A stretch of 64,000 bases of DNA from Klebsormidium nitens (GCA_000708835.1 DF237124.1:62001-126000), one strand, 5' to 3'; shown: positions 45,358 to 58,987, numbered from the stretch's first letter. Translations and numbers: made by a program. Notes: a model not told the origin generated them from the letters alone.

Positions 45358-48300
45358 ATGGCCCGCATGGGCGCCCATGCAGAGGACGAAGTCAGCCACA
45401 TACCAGCAGAAGCGCTGAGCTACGAAGCTTTCCGGAGAGAGTATATGCTTGCAAACCAACCAGTGGTGGTTTCTGGCGCAACAAACAATTGGAGGGCGTT
45501 TCGAGAATGGAGGACGACGGACGGAAAGCCCAACCTGGCATTGCTCCGGGAGAAGTTTGGCAAGTCAGGAGTGCAAGTGAGGGATCCCCCTGAGCTGAAG
45601 GCAGCCTATGCTGCAGCTATGGTGTGATGAATGCATCAGAACCAGCTCATCCCCTGTTTGCTGCCAGACTTACATTTCGAGATGCAATCCGCTTTTGATA
45701 TCCATAAGGGAACAGACAGCTTCTTGAGAGGTGGGATTCTTGCACATCGTGCTGTCTTCAAGCTTGATCACAATGCTGTCTCACTTTGACACCTCCACTC
45801 TTCCAGCATTGTAGTTAGTTGTTAGTTAGCCTCTTTTGACGGCTGCACACAAAGGTGCCACCTGCTCAGAATGATATAGGAAAGAACCGTTCAAAATGCA
45901 CCACTGACTACCACTTGCGGTAGGCACTGATGATGAAGTGGCTGGATGATTGGTGGAACGCTGTCCCACATGAACATGCCCACTGATGCTCAGTCTGCCC
46001 CCGTACTGCCTCCCTTAATTCCGTCTGCTTGCGCTCCTTTGTTTCATCTCTCAGAATGTATAAGTCGTCATTCCCCATCTATCGTGCACACACTTTATCC
46101 ACACCACCAGTCCAAAAACCATTGATCATGTTGGCTCCCTTCCCACTTCTCATACCACCTCCCTCTTGCTCAGGAAGATGGTATTCGTCAATCCGGACTC
46201 CAATCCATGATTGTTCTCTGTACTTTTCAAACAGGTGGCAGACTGCAGTCAACATCGGTTTGGCGACCAGGAGCGGTTAACCATGACCGTCAGCGACTTC
46301 ATAAGCTATTGGGAGCAACACATAGCTGCACGCGACTCCGCCCCGTGCGCCCTCCCCCCCCAACCACCAAGCGCCAGTGAACCCATTGAAACTTCCGCTA
46401 ACCAGCCGAAATCCCCTGAGATCCAAAGCTTTCCTCCTCCAGACACACTTCATTCGCCACAAAACCTTGCACCGCTAAATAACGCAAGCATAGAACCACT
46501 TTGCTCTCCTGTATATCCGGGGAAAAGCAGGGATCAGGGCCCCGCAGGAGGCAGCGTTCAAGGGGAAGAGGCTCGGTTACTGTACCTCAAAGACTGGCAT
46601 CTCGTGGCAGAGTACCCTGGGTATCGTGCATATGAGACGCCCGTCTACTTCCAGGTATACTTTTGGGCCCTGGTGGCTGTCGGGCCAACACCTGGCCCAT
46701 GTGTGTTTGTCTTGGAGGTTGAAACAAAAGTGACGCATCTGCTGTCCTTAGAGATGACGATTTCACTGCTCAGGTGGTTCACACAGATACGTGTTTCTCT
46801 AGGAAGGCTTTTCAGGAGACTTTAGGCGTCCTTTCCTCTTCTTTCAGCTTGAACAACCGTCTTCTATGCTTATTCGACCTAAAGAAGAGGGTCCCATCGT
46901 GCCTTCTTGGAGGCAGAATCGGTCCCTCCTGCTTTCTTTGTTCGCTGCCTCTGGTTACTGGTTTTTCACCATCTGGCAGGACGATTGGTTGAACGAGTAC
47001 CTCGATCGCCACCCAATGCAATACGAGGCCCCTTCTGCCTCCATGGCAGACGGAGCTTTTGGCTCTGGAACGTCGAGAATGCAAACCGAGCAGTGCGGTC
47101 CGACAGCAAGTGACGATTCTACCGATGCGCCCCAGCTTCATCTAGACTGCACCAAGTCTGCTGAGCTTCCCAGTCCCAATATTCACTCAGCGAGTCTGCA
47201 GTCCGATAGCCAATCAGCACAGCGTTTGCCTGCGCCCAACGAGACTCCTCTATCAGGACACGAACCTAGCTCCACCCACAACCAAACATCCCCTCGACCA
47301 ACCCACTCGGCGTCACAGTCACACGTTTCGCTTCCCGTAATAAACCCACCGCACGAGCCCACAAGCAACAGATTGCCCCCTGCCAATCACCAACCGAGCA
47401 ACGTTGACTCGGAGCGTATTCACACCGAGTCGGCGGGGCCCCTTCCCGGGGTGGAGTGTGCCGACTACCGCTTTGTGTACATGGGCCCCGCCGGCAGCTG
47501 GACGCCCTGCCACGCGGACGTCCTGCGGTCGTACAGCTGGTCCGCAAACGTGTGCGGACGCAAGCTCTGGCGCCTGCTGCCGCCGGACCAGGCCTGGATG
47601 CTTTTCGACAGGTGGGCACCCTCAAAATGCGAAACTTCCGAGTGTCCGGAATTGAAAAAAATTCTATCATGTCGGTAATTGTGCAGCCTGGTGTTTCTTT
47701 GTAGTCTCCATTATACGGAAGGGATGCGAGATCGTTGTTAGAGCTGAACGTTGATCGATTGTTATTTTGGCAGAGCGAGCTGGTGTTTCTCTGGAGTCTG
47801 ATGCACAAAAGGGTGTGTTTTGTTCTTCTGGATCTGCGAATGATGTCTAGTTGTATCTGTATCTATGCGAAATGTTGGGAATCCATGGGCGATCGTGAAG
47901 GTCACTGGTTTTCCCCAGAAGGACTCTCGAAGGGACCACACTGCTATCAAGCGTTCCTGCGATTTCGATCTCGCAACAAAACCATTGCGCTGTGCCGTTC
48001 GGCCCTTAAGGTGCTCTGCGAAAGGACGATGTTTTCCGAATTTTGCGAATCTTGCAATTGCTCTCCTCCGGATACGGCGAGCCGCTTTCCCGTCCGTTCG
48101 TTCCGCTCCAAGTGCCTTCGCAACCCAAGCTACCCCAGCAACTGCCGGCCACCCTTCCGCAAACTCTCTCCTTATGTTATCTGCCTCCTTTTCTCGCCCC
48201 CATTCACACCGACCGAAAACGCAGGCACGGGCGGTCCTCGGTGTACGACATTGACGCCCCGATTGACGCCGCCCAGTTCCCGCACTTCGCTCAGACGCGC

Positions 48301-50373
48301 TGGCTGGAGTGCACACAGGAACCGGGGGAGGCCATCTTCGTGCCCAGCGGCTGGTTCCACCAGGCGAGCCAGCGTCCGAACCCTATCCGAATGCGTCAAG
48401 TAGCGTCCGAACTGTGTCCGTGGTTGGCATTTTATCTGGATTAGCAGCTATTAGTTTGACGAGCTGTCCTTTGTTGGCGCGTTCTGGTATGCTCTCCGAA
48501 CGTATGCGTTGGCGTCCGAAATTGTCCGGAGCTGTTTTTTTTGGGTCGAAAACTGCATCTGACAGGCTACGCGTGGTTGCACGCACTCTCTGGCGTTCTT
48601 GTTCCTATTTGCAAAAACAGACCCGGGCAGTGCTTCGGTGTTGTCGGGGAAACTTGGACGGCAAGTTCTACTCTTCAAAGATGGATAAGAGGGGCGCCTA
48701 GCGAGACTGCTTTGTTCGAGGAGGCGAGCAGGTTTCATTCTTTGATAGACAAAGGTCGTCGGGCCCCCACAACACAAGCTCAGTGAGATGCACGCCGTCA
48801 AGGTGCTGGGCGCTCGTATGATTACTGGGGGTCCGAAGTCAATAATCAGTTTGCCTGTGTGTTTCTGTCGAAACTAACGAGATGTTTACGTGTGCAGGTC
48901 ACGAATCTCGAAGATACGATCAGCATCAACCACAACTGGCTGAACGGCTACAATCTCCACTGGGCATGGGCGCTCCTCCAGGTTAGTGATTGAATCGAAC
49001 GGCCTCTGCGGATTTGACAAAGCTGCCTTTCCGATGCGACATATATCCACATTCCAAACCGGAAGACCCGCACTTCAAGCATCGTTGACGCCGGCAAAAG
49101 TATTATTCGGGAAAACGGGTTAATGCCCGACGTTGATTTGCGTGCAAACATACGGAAGTGGTGGTCAGGCTTTATGGGATCTTAAATGTTCGGTTTGCCC
49201 CATCCCAGTTTTCGGTGCTTTGAAGAAAGGCAGACCGCCTTTGTTTCTCCAATCCCGCAGGACGACTACCATGCCACCGTGGCTTCGATCGAGGACTGCC
49301 GCGACATGTCGACGCCGGAGGAGTTCGAGGAGCTTTGCCAGCGCAACCTGCAGCTCAACTCAGGTACGATTCTGGGGTGCACTCAGGAGACAACTGAAAG
49401 TTTATGACCTAAGTTGGCATTTTGTTCTCTAACAAAGAAAATATGTGTTGTTCAAGCATCCTACTACTAAGAGTCGGTGCCTGGATGAAGTTTGCACGGC
49501 ACGGCACTGATATACTCCAGGCTGCCTCATCTGGCTCAGCCTTTGTAAAGTTGTGAAGCGCTCACTGAAGCGAGCAGCAACGTGCGAATCCTGGTCAAGG
49601 TGGCTTCCAGTCGAATGTGTCCGTGTTGGTATTGTACGCATCACGTTTCTCCGCTCAACAGGTGCTCAAAAAGCTTACGCGAAATAAAAAGCTTACGGTT
49701 GATCCAAGGCAGTCACTCCCTGTAGCTTACGCTTTCCGAAGTCGACGCAGCACTGCTTTTTTCGTTGCATCTTGCCCCCCGTCTCCCGTCCAAAACAGAA
49801 AGCGTCAGACAGCGTCAGAGAGCTTCTTTCGGCAAAGAGCATCGGCTTCTCTTTCAACATCTTTTCCGACTGTAACCCGCAGGCACGAACTACTCCGACT
49901 TCCTCGCGTTCGTGGGCACAATGGCCCTCGACAAGGCCCGCAAGCTGCGCGCGCGGACGATCGGCGGGCGTGCGGACACAGCCGATTCAACTGTTGCGGA
50001 CACGGCGGATACCGACATGGCGTCCGACTTGACAGTCAATGGACGTTCGATTCTGACCGACTCGACGGCCGCGGACGCTGCTGACGTGGCGTCCGACCTC
50101 CTCGGCTTAAGCAGCGCCTGCAAAGTGCTGCGGGAAATGGGCGATCAGCCCTTGTACAAAGCCGAGATAGGAATTGATGGGACGGAATCTATGAAGGACA
50201 AGAAGGTGGAATCTGATGACATTTTGGTGCTTTCGCGGGATTCAGCCATAGCGTGCGGCCCTTGGGCGATCGCAGAGGCCGTGGAAAGCGTTATGAAGGA
50301 GGTTCGAGAACGGACAAAAGTCAAGACGAAGTTGTCATTACAAAAGGTCATCTCGTGGAGAGGTAGAGGTTGA
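45358..50373 (+). CDS. JMJD4: JMJD4-type JmjC 2-oxoglutarate oxygenase
   Basis: Seven exons: 45358-45576, 46235-46654, 46980-47611, 48225-48363, 48898-48981, 49261-49363, 49883-50373; 2088 nt, 695 residues, in frame. N-terminal IPAEALSYEAFRREYMLANQPVVVSG is typical of JmjC hydroxylases. Core motifs are LKDWHLVAEYP, DDWLNEYLD, FVYMGPAGSWTPCHADVLRS (HAD at about 391-393, the iron-binding HxD), CGRKLWRLLPPDQ, ECTQEPGEAIFVPSGWFHQ and VTNLEDTISINHNWLNGYNL (second His near 482). This order matches JMJD4, which in animals hydroxylates a lysine of the termination factor eRF1. Two Ser/Pro/Asn-rich inserts (about 110-190 and 235-370) and an Asp/Ala/Thr-rich C-terminus make it longer than the human protein. 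The exon 4 donor is CAG|GCGAGC, a GC-AG intron. Confidence 0.9.
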
Positions 50374-50525
50374 ATGTGTGGCTCGCGGAATCATTGTTGG
50401 CACAACGCGGTCGTATGTATAATCCCAATGTCTCACAGTGAGTCGGCGATTGGATTTGGATGTGCACACGCTGACGTCACTTCGCACTTGAATCTTACAT
50501 CCTATACGCATAATGTCGGCCATAT

Positions 50526-50556
50526 GATTCCCAGTGACGGCCCGTCACTGGGAATC
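50526..50556. terminator. Near-perfect 15-bp-arm palindrome
   Basis: GATTCCCAGTGACGG is followed after one C by its exact reverse complement, so RNA or single-stranded DNA would form a 15-bp hairpin. The core words CACTGGGA and GTCAC recur just downstream (to about 50600). It lies about 150 bp past the JMJD4 stop, within or just after the 3' UTR. A processing or regulatory role is possible but not shown. Confidence 0.4.
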
Positions 50557-51963
50557 ACCCATCACTGGGAGTCGCCCGTCACCCACCAGTGACCGTGATG
50601 CTCAGCTAACAAGCCATGCGGCCATGCCTGAATCTTGAAGTCAACCGTCAAGGCTACGAAGTACGTACATGCGTGCGCACACCTGCTCTAGCTGATGCGT
50701 GAGCTTTAAGCCCTTGTTTCCCTATAGTATGTTTGTACTTGTAGTGCAAATGATGATGCACTGTCACGCGCAAAGCTTGCCGCCGGACCTTTGTGATTGC
50801 ATCTATATCCAATGCTTGTGTAATCGGCCGATCGCCGCCATAATTATTCGATCCAAACACTGCACAGCAACTTGAATGTCATGTGGTGCATGTACTGGAC
50901 CCAATTTGGTGCAAGCTATAGGCGGCAGATGTGTGCGTGCTCCTAGCAAGGGGTTGCATGAGAAAAGTTGCGGCCTGGCCGCCCCGAACTTGGAACCGCG
51001 TGCATGCATACAATTTCCATGATATTTGAAGATTCTGGATTGTGCGCCCCTCGGCTCCGTTTATACCAATCACTGGGATCTGCGATCAATGTGAGCCTCT
51101 TGTAGAAATCTTCAATTGCCTTAAGGCAGGCGCAAATCATCCTCAGCTCGATCTCCGATCGACGCACTGGCGGTGACTGTAAATTCCTGGGACTTTTAGC
51201 GCGGGAGACGGGCTTATCCTCATGCGTCCGCATTTCACGATGTTCATTTTGCTAAAGCTTTCGCATGCGCGCCCACTGTACACTGACACAAGCGGAGGAC
51301 CGCTATCCAATCTCAGGGCCTGCACGTGGGCGGCCGACCAAGTTCTACATATGCTGGACAGCTGGTCTTGCTTTACGACCTTGTACTTTCACGAGCCTTC
51401 ACTGCATTCGTTGATTACTGTATCTACTTACTTGACTTGAGAACACAGATGCGTCTGTACTGACTCTACTAATGATACATGCATGTACCTTTCTATAACT
51501 ATATACAAGTGCTAAAGCTCAGTAACCTGCAAATCTAGATCGAGATGCTACTCAACCGCTCGTACTTCCAGCCGAAGCCCGATTGGCTACCATCGAACGT
51601 CAGAGCTACACTGTGGAACCTGCACGTTCAGTAGTAGACTAAGAGGTTAGATGTACAATAGTGCACTCTCCACTTCAGTCTTTGCAACATGCACCTTTCG
51701 TCAAGACCAGGGTCTTCAACCGCAAAGTTGAGAGCGAGGACTGTGAATACTAAGAGTCACACTTTCAGACAGCACCGATGCATCCGTGGGAGACTGTGTT
51801 GCGGGTGATGTCCAAAAAGGTCGAGAGCCCTGGCTGTCTCAACCGTGCCCTACACAAAAGGCCTTCTTCATCCGTGGTTCCCTGAAGCACGCAGAGACTG
51901 GGAAACAAACAACGAGCCCCCTTCGCTTACTTTCCCCCTGAAAGTTCAGCGCCTTTCTGTAAA

Positions 51964-52132
51964 TTCGAGAATCTTCGATGCATTGCTGGACATCGAAACT
52001 AAAGAAGCAAGCAGGCATCAGTATAACGAAAGCTACGGACAATCCTTCTGTTACTTCGAGATCTTTTGAATGCACTGCTGGACATCGGAGCTAACTAAGC
52101 AAAGCAGAGATCAGTATGACGTCAGCGACGGA
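51964..52132. repeat. Imperfect tandem duplication, period 91 bp
   Basis: TTCGAGAATCTTCGATGCATT (first 20 bases matter) with GCTGGACATCG and AGATCAGTATGACG-like sequence occurs at 51964-52041 and again at 52055-52132, about 80% alike by eye. The right copy ends 15 bp before the ABCD stop codon (minus strand), so the pair lies in that gene's 3' UTR or flank. Confidence 0.7.
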
Positions 52133-52146
52133 GGGTCCAAGTCTGC

Positions 52147-55100
52147 TCACTTTCGGACGGTGGGCCGGTGCGCGATGGACAGCATCGTAATGCCGGCCTC
52201 CTTGAGCCGCCGGTACAGCGTCTCCTCCCCGTCCGCGCTCACCGCTGACGTGCATTCGTCGAGCACGGCGAACCTGGCCATGACGTCACCGCGACGTCAG
52301 CATCTCCAGAGTGGCATACGGAGACACATGTCATGTCTCGAAAATCCGGTCGTCAGAAGAGAGTGGTCAAAGGAATCACCGTCATGCAAGGCCAGAATCA
52401 AAAGCCCGATGTTTCTGCCGGCCCATCCAACGGTGCGTCACCGTTAACCGAAGAGGCTTCGACGCCCACCGATACATAGCACGAGCTTTTCGGTCCATCT
52501 ACCGTTCGTTAGAGGCACGCGTTTTCTAAGACGCACAGCTTCGCAGCGCAATGACAAAGGTAACAGGCAGTCCGCTTCGAAAGAGACGCGCACGTACTTG
52601 GGGTTGTGGAAGAGGAGCCGCGCCATGGCCACCCGCTGCTTCTCCCCCCCGGACAGCGTATCGTCCCAGTTCTGCATCTGGTCCAACCCCTCCCCCCGCT
52701 GAACCAACCCCCCCAGCTCGACCTTCCCGAACACCTCAAGAATCTTCCGGTCTTCCTCCCGTCTTTCGTGCTCCCCCGGAATCAGCGCCCGGGTGCCGTT
52801 TCGCACCGCGGCCTCGTGCGCGACTTTCCGGGGGGGGAACGGGTACAGGATCTGGTCGCGCAGGGTGCCCCGCACGAGGTAGGGCCGCTGCGAGAGGTAG
52901 AAGATGTCGCCGCGGGGGGGCCGGACGACGGTGCCGCATGCGAGGGGCCACAGCTCGGCGAGCACGCGGAAGAGGGAAGACTTGCCGCTGGGGGGGGGTG
53001 CGAAAAAAATAAAAGCATCAGCAAGTCGCTTAAAGGTGGCGCTACGCAGCCCACTTGAAATCTGATCCTCGCCTCTGGTTCAAGGCGACGACAAGATGAG
53101 TATCTGGAGCACACGAGGAAAGCCAAAACGGGGCGACAGGGGCGCTTTTCGCTAGAACAAGCGGAAACAAGCGAATACTTTCCGTATATCCGTGGCAACT
53201 GGCCCCGGCCGGGGGGGTGAAAATGGGAGCGGCTAACCGAACAGTTGCAAGGATTCGCGCAAGAGACTAGGGACTAATCCATGCCTCGCGAGAAATAATC
53301 AGGGAATCGCGCGTGTGCGGAGAGGAACAATCTCAAGTCGCGGAGAGAGCCGAATGCAATAGCACAAACAACGAGCCCGCTCAACGTCGTTGCACCGGAT
53401 TCCGCGATTGAAGATCATCGCCCCTATATAGGCAAAGAAAGGGTGCCAACCTAAAGGCGACACTTTTGTGAAACGGGAACTTGGATGGACAGTGCGAGGG
53501 GCTGACCTGCCGTTGGGCCCCATGAGGATGAGCGACTCCCCTTGGCGCACCTCAAGGCTAAGCTCGCGCACCAGGAGCGTCCCGTCGGGCGAGTGCAGCG
53601 TCACCCGCTCGAACCTGAACACGTGGCACCCAAACTTATAATGAGACTCACCACACCAGAAGACGGACTCACAATTTCCTCCTGAACAAAATCCCTTTCA
53701 GCCGGAGAGCTTCAGAAAGGGGTTTGGCAAAGACAGGGCGTAGCGAACAAGGTCGGAAGCTCCGTTAGAAGCAGCCCAAGCGGCGGCTTTGAAGATCTCC
53801 ATCGACAAACTCAACTTCACCTACTCGTTCGAAAGACACCTTCAAAGAACCCCTGCTTGTGAGAATGTAGGTGTCCAGAATAGCTCAATTGACGAAGCTT
53901 CTATCAGCCACGCCCGAACAAGTTTACGTCACATTGGGACAACTGGTCACCGCACAAAAAGAAGAGAAAATAAATAGCGTGCCCCTTCTCACTTGATATA
54001 GTCGCCGAACAGAAGGCGGGGAGGGGGTGCGGGGCCCCGATCGGGGGCGCTGATGCTCGGGCGCTCGGCTTCGGACGTCCCGACAGCTTCGGACGCCCGG
54101 TCCGTCAGGTCCAACGACTGCATGAGGCCGGCCCGGCCTTTGGCGGTGCCCAGCTGGTTTACCTGGATAAACAGCAAGTGACGTCAAGATAAATGACGTC
54201 AGAAACGGGTAGGATGCACGGAGGGGCGAGTAAGTTGAAGGGAGGAAATACGGGCCGGCCTAAGCCTTTGGCTTCTGGAAGCGGCAGCCGTGACGAAACT
54301 GCACGCACGGGCATTGGCTTTTCCGGGCATCGAGGGGCCATAGGATGGAGAGGCGTGGCAGGCGCGAATAGAATTGCAGGAATGGTGCCTCCTTGCAAGA
54401 CCACGTTCATCGTTTTGAGGTTGTGAACTCGACGCGAGACTGTGAATAGCCAGGTATAGCCGGAAACCAGAAGTGGGTTACTGGGAGACGAAAGGGAGAA
54501 TGACCAGCACGAGTTATAAGGTGTCATTCAGCCGCAAACACAGCAGAAGAACCTGCTTTTGCGGGCTTACCGACTCGAGCAGCTCCGCGACGCGGCTCGT
54601 GTTGCCCGCAAGCGTCGTCAGCCGCTTGTAGACGAGCACCAGCTGCCCGATAGCACCCGACGTGTGCTGTAAGAAAACCCCGGAACCCTTGTGTTCAGAA
54701 AACAAGCTCCTCAGGTTGAGCACGAAATCTGCGTCGAGCTTTCGTGAAAGGTGCTTTCTGCTGCAGTGAAGCGCAGCGGGACTACAGGAGCCCGCACGAA
54801 TAAAAGCTGGTTTGAGGAGAACCCGCAGAGAGGGATCTGCTCTCGAGTATTGGACCACCTTTTTTCGGGTGTCGCTATGGCCGTGCAATCAGGAGAGCCG
54901 TGAAAATGGTGAAGAAAAGCAGGTAGGTCCCAAGCGCTTCAAGAGAAACCCTGGATAACGTTATTCACCGTGAGCTTAGAGAAAGCGCAATTGTTATCGA
55001 TAAAAGACTCTTAGCAACGCAACGGCCTGTATAGAGCTGTCCCAGGTGTCTCTGCTGTACTGGGTAGACTCTGTTCCGCAAAGGAGAACCGATGAGCTTG

Positions 55101-58100
55101 CCTCAAGGAATGCGGAGCCACGAGATAAGTAGCACACAGACACCTCATCAAAAGGAGGAAACCTTCGGCCTGCATCGCGGTTGCTACTCACCATCATCAG
55201 GCGCATTGACCGGATGTAATCCCCCGTAAGCTTGTCCGGGCTTAGTGTCTGCGGAGTCAAAAAGGGAAAGGCCGTCACCAGTGCTGCCTGATCAATTTCT
55301 AGAATGCCCCGTGCATTGCGGGGGGAAGGTGATAGGGACCCTGACAACGGAGTGGACCAACGAAAGAGCTGGTCCCCCTGAAGTGACTCAAGAATGTGGA
55401 GGCACGACACTGTAAACAAAAGTGAGTGTAATGTGCACTGTTCGTATGTTCAGCAAAGTCCCAGAGTAAAGTTTCTTGCTTACGCAGGTCGGACTTGGGC
55501 AAGGTCTAGAAACCTTTTGTCGGATTGTTGATGAGAACAAACGGTAAAGATTGATTCAGGGTTTACAGTATGGCAATGAGAGCCCCCCTTGCTTTTCTTT
55601 AGTCACCGCTGACGACAATGCGACTCGGAAGTGCCTCCACGCAATGTGCCCGTCAAACATCAATCAATCACTCGATTCTCCAAAGAAGAACCAGCTCGAA
55701 TCAAGCGTCTGAACACTCGCATCATGCAAAGAGCCACTGTTTTGTGCTGCAGTAAAGGGAGTTTTTTTTTTAAAAGCCCGCTTACCCTGGGCCTGAAGTA
55801 GAGCGGCGCGGCGTACACGCACAGCCCGATGATGCTTGCAGCATACTTGACGAGGTAGCCGTCCGCGACCTGCCGGCAACCGAGGCGTTAGCCGTTGACA
55901 GAATCAAGTTCCAGATGCAGCGACTTGGGGTTTCAGAACAGACAGTACAGTCGATTCGGATCAACAGCTGCCACTTATTATCCGCTGAGGTACTTGAGGT
56001 ATTGTGGGGCAAGAATGACAGCTGCCCCAATTTGGGCGACAACCAGAGTATCAAGTTACGAACGGCCCCAAGCTGCGCCTTGCAAGCCCGAGAGAAGACG
56101 CGGTTTTCGCTACAGTACCGCTTCCCGATCAAAGCGGGCCTAGCGTCAAGGTCGCTGGCACTTCGCCAAATCTGTTGAGAGAATGAGACGATCAGAGTTC
56201 TTTGTGGAAGGGACGGATGAAGCCCAGCGACGCAGTCTGCGCATTTCCCACCTGCTGCCAGAATCGTTGGAAGGCAGAGAGGCGCGCATGCTTGAGGACC
56301 CGGTAAAGATGGTCATTCAAGATCATGCGCTCGGTGTCCCCCCCTGGTGGGTCGTTGAATGCCACTTCCTCGGCAGTGGCAACCAGCCTGCGAAGGCAAG
56401 GTTTGCTACCATAAGGCCCAAAAGTCGACAAGAGTCGTTTGCTTCCGGATAAGACGGTCACAAACTCAGCAGATTCGTGTTACTTCAGCCTGGAGTCCTT
56501 TTCCGTTTGATCTTTCAACCGATCCATCATACGGCTTGCGAAGGTGAACGCATTCAGTCCCCAGAAGATGCACAGAGCGCATCTTCGAACGGACTCGTCA
56601 GGAACGAGAGACTTCAAAGCAATCCACCGCACCCAGTGGCTTGACTTGCGAAGTAACTGTTGTTCGACCAGAAAAGACAGAGCGCCGAAGCCGAGAGTCA
56701 GACTCCACAAATAGGCCCAAGCGATGTGTTCGCGACCGTACCTCTGATGCGCGTTTCTGAAGTTCCCTGAAAGCGCCGCTTCCTGGGTGGTCATGAGGGC
56801 GAGCGGGGGGCTCAATCTTCGCAGCACGCCGGCGCAAAGAAGGAAGTAAAGGTACAAAGTCAGCTGGCCCTTGTACCTACAAAAAATAAGGAAGAACAAG
56901 GCATTTCCAAGCGATGTCGATTGGGCCATCACTTACGCCAAATGGATTTTCTCGACTCTGGCGGCCTTTGTGCACTTCAGATGAGGAAGGACGTGATAAG
57001 AGAAAGTACTGAATCAGTCTTTACCTGCAATTGGAAACAACGGACAAAACGAAAGTAGATTCTAAGTAGGTTTCTGTTTGCACGAAACGAGAATCTGCAG
57101 GGTCAACAAAAGAGCAACAGAAAGGTCAGAAGGCCCAGTTCAGCCCCTTTAGCAGGCCATTACAACCTTCGTATTGAACCCCGCTCGGATTAAATCGAAG
57201 CCATCAGACCGCCGACTGTCCTTTCGAAACAGTCTGCCTTTGACGTCCGAAGCTCTGCAATCGTGCGACTTCCGTCGACGGAGGTCACAGCATCCTCAAG
57301 GGGGGCAGTTGCGCCCCGGAAGCTCACCCAACGGTTTTTGCAAGCGACCGCGAGAAGAGGACGATGTCGAGGACGGGCTTGAAAGTGTAGCTGAAAAGCT
57401 CGCTGATGTTGAATGCGAACTTCTCGACATCTGGACGAAAGCAGGAGGGACCCATTTGAGTCCAGACTATTGGGTTGCAATTGATTAATGCCCGTTCCTA
57501 TCTCAAGCGTGGTGAGCAGAGGATGAAGAACCGCGATGATACAAAAGTGAAGCCTTTTGTGTAGGTAACCTCGATCTCGAACAACACAAAAACGGGGATA
57601 AAGCTAGGGATACTCCCAAAAATCTAACTACCTTGATGAAACTTTCTCACCTTCAGTAATGCGCTGGTCCGCATTCGACATGCCCCCCAGAGTTGACGCG
57701 ACGTAATAAGTTCTGTTAGAGAGGTAGCGCTGATGAAGATGCTCGGTGATGCGCTTGCGGAAGGCCAGGCTGATGTACGTCTGCATGAACTTGAGGCCGC
57801 TGTTCACGATGGCCGCAGGGACGCACGTCAGGGCGGTGTCCACCAGCATGCGCTGAAAGGCTGGCCAGTCCTGTACGGAGGGGTTACAGAAAGTCAATGA
57901 GTCTTGCTGAAGTTGACTGGCACGACGCTGTTAAGGGAGTGAGCACTGACCCCGTTCCAGCAGCGACCATGATGAGTAAGATTGTATGGTGGACATTGAG
58001 TTCCTATAACTGCTGATTGACATCCGAGACTAACCTGTACTCCGCTGCCACATGTTCTCCTTGAGAACAAATGGACCAGAGAGAGAGTGCGACTGGTGGG

Positions 58101-58987
58101 GCCTACCTGCGCCGTGACGGCCTGGCCAGCAGTACCTTCGAGAGCTGCAATCTGGTCTGTACATACAATGACCAGACAAGTGTAAGTACGTGGCCCTCTT
58201 TTTGGTTTGAGCAGGAAAAGTGATGCCATGAGCATGAACTTTCCATGAAACTTATCAGTGAACTTTCAGAAACTTTTGACGCGTACTGATCAATCACAAA
58301 GTGCTTAACGACCTGATTGTCCTCTACTGTCTACTACTGGCTTACCAGAAAGGAGCGTTCTGGAAATCAAGAGGCCCGATTGTACAAGGACGTAGACCGC
58401 CTCCAGAGAAAAGGGGGAGGGGACGCATATCCCCAGCACGGTTTGCAATCTCAACCAGAAGACACGATTGACCGCTACCTGCAACGACAGCATTCTGTTT
58501 TGGCTGTTAGGGGATCGCAATCTTCAAAAGCTAGACCGCAAGATGTATTCACAGCGAAGCAATGTCAGTGGTGGTTCTTCTGCACTAAACGTGGGGCAGT
58601 GATCTCCTGGGGAAGTGGGGGGTACTTTCTTAAGTAACATTTTCAGAGCTACTCAGCCGCTCACCTGGCCTTTGATAGGATGCCGCAGACGGAACCTGAT
58701 GTAAACAATTTCTGTCAGAGAAACGGCATTAGAGTTGTTGCTGGCAGGGAAGTAAGGAAGAGAAGTCTGTTCTTAACACAGGCCCCTTTTTGCCCCACCT
58801 TCTGCTTCTTCAGCCCCCCAGTGTCCTTTGAGCTCTCTGAAGCAACCGCGTCGCACAAAGCCCTTTGCTCCTTCTGCGCCTGCTTGACCCGAACGGAGAC
58901 GTTGGCAGCGACAACAAAACCCCCACTTACAAAGGCTAGGGCAATAATGCGCCTCTGCCGCGGAGAGTATGTTGAAAAGTACGTCAT
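52147..58987 (-). CDS. Half-size ABCD (ALDP-like) peroxisomal ABC transporter
   Basis: Fourteen exons: 58987-58799, 58478-58346, 58156-58107, 57870-57651, 57430-57328, 56876-56742, 56387-56252, 55869-55786, 55248-55192, 54666-54571, 54162-53993, 53614-53507, 52987-52598, 52273-52147; 1998 nt, 665 residues, in frame. The N-half has VNRVFWLRLQTVLGI, LLISRTLLS, VPAAIVNSGLKFMQTYISLA, LSNRTYYVAS and NADQRITEDVEKFA. EEVAFNDPP (about 282-290) is the EAA-like motif, normally EEIAFYGG. The NBD has GPNGSGKSS (about 490-498), LSQRPYLVRGTLRDQILYP, LSGGEKQRVAMARLL (about 605) and AVLDECTSAVS, ending SIAHRPTVRK. Family members import very-long-chain acyl-CoA and related substrates into peroxisomes as dimers. 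Land plants mainly use a fused full-length form; this is a half-transporter. Confidence 0.93.

Larger units (their letters stand above)
50374..52146. other. Convergent intergenic region with palindrome and duplication
   Basis: 1.8 kb between the stops of JMJD4 and the ABCD gene. No coding exon recognised. It contains a 31-nt near-perfect palindrome (50526-50556), a TGACGTCA at 50472-50479, and a 78-bp imperfect tandem duplication (51964-52132) next to the ABCD stop. Confidence 0.5.
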
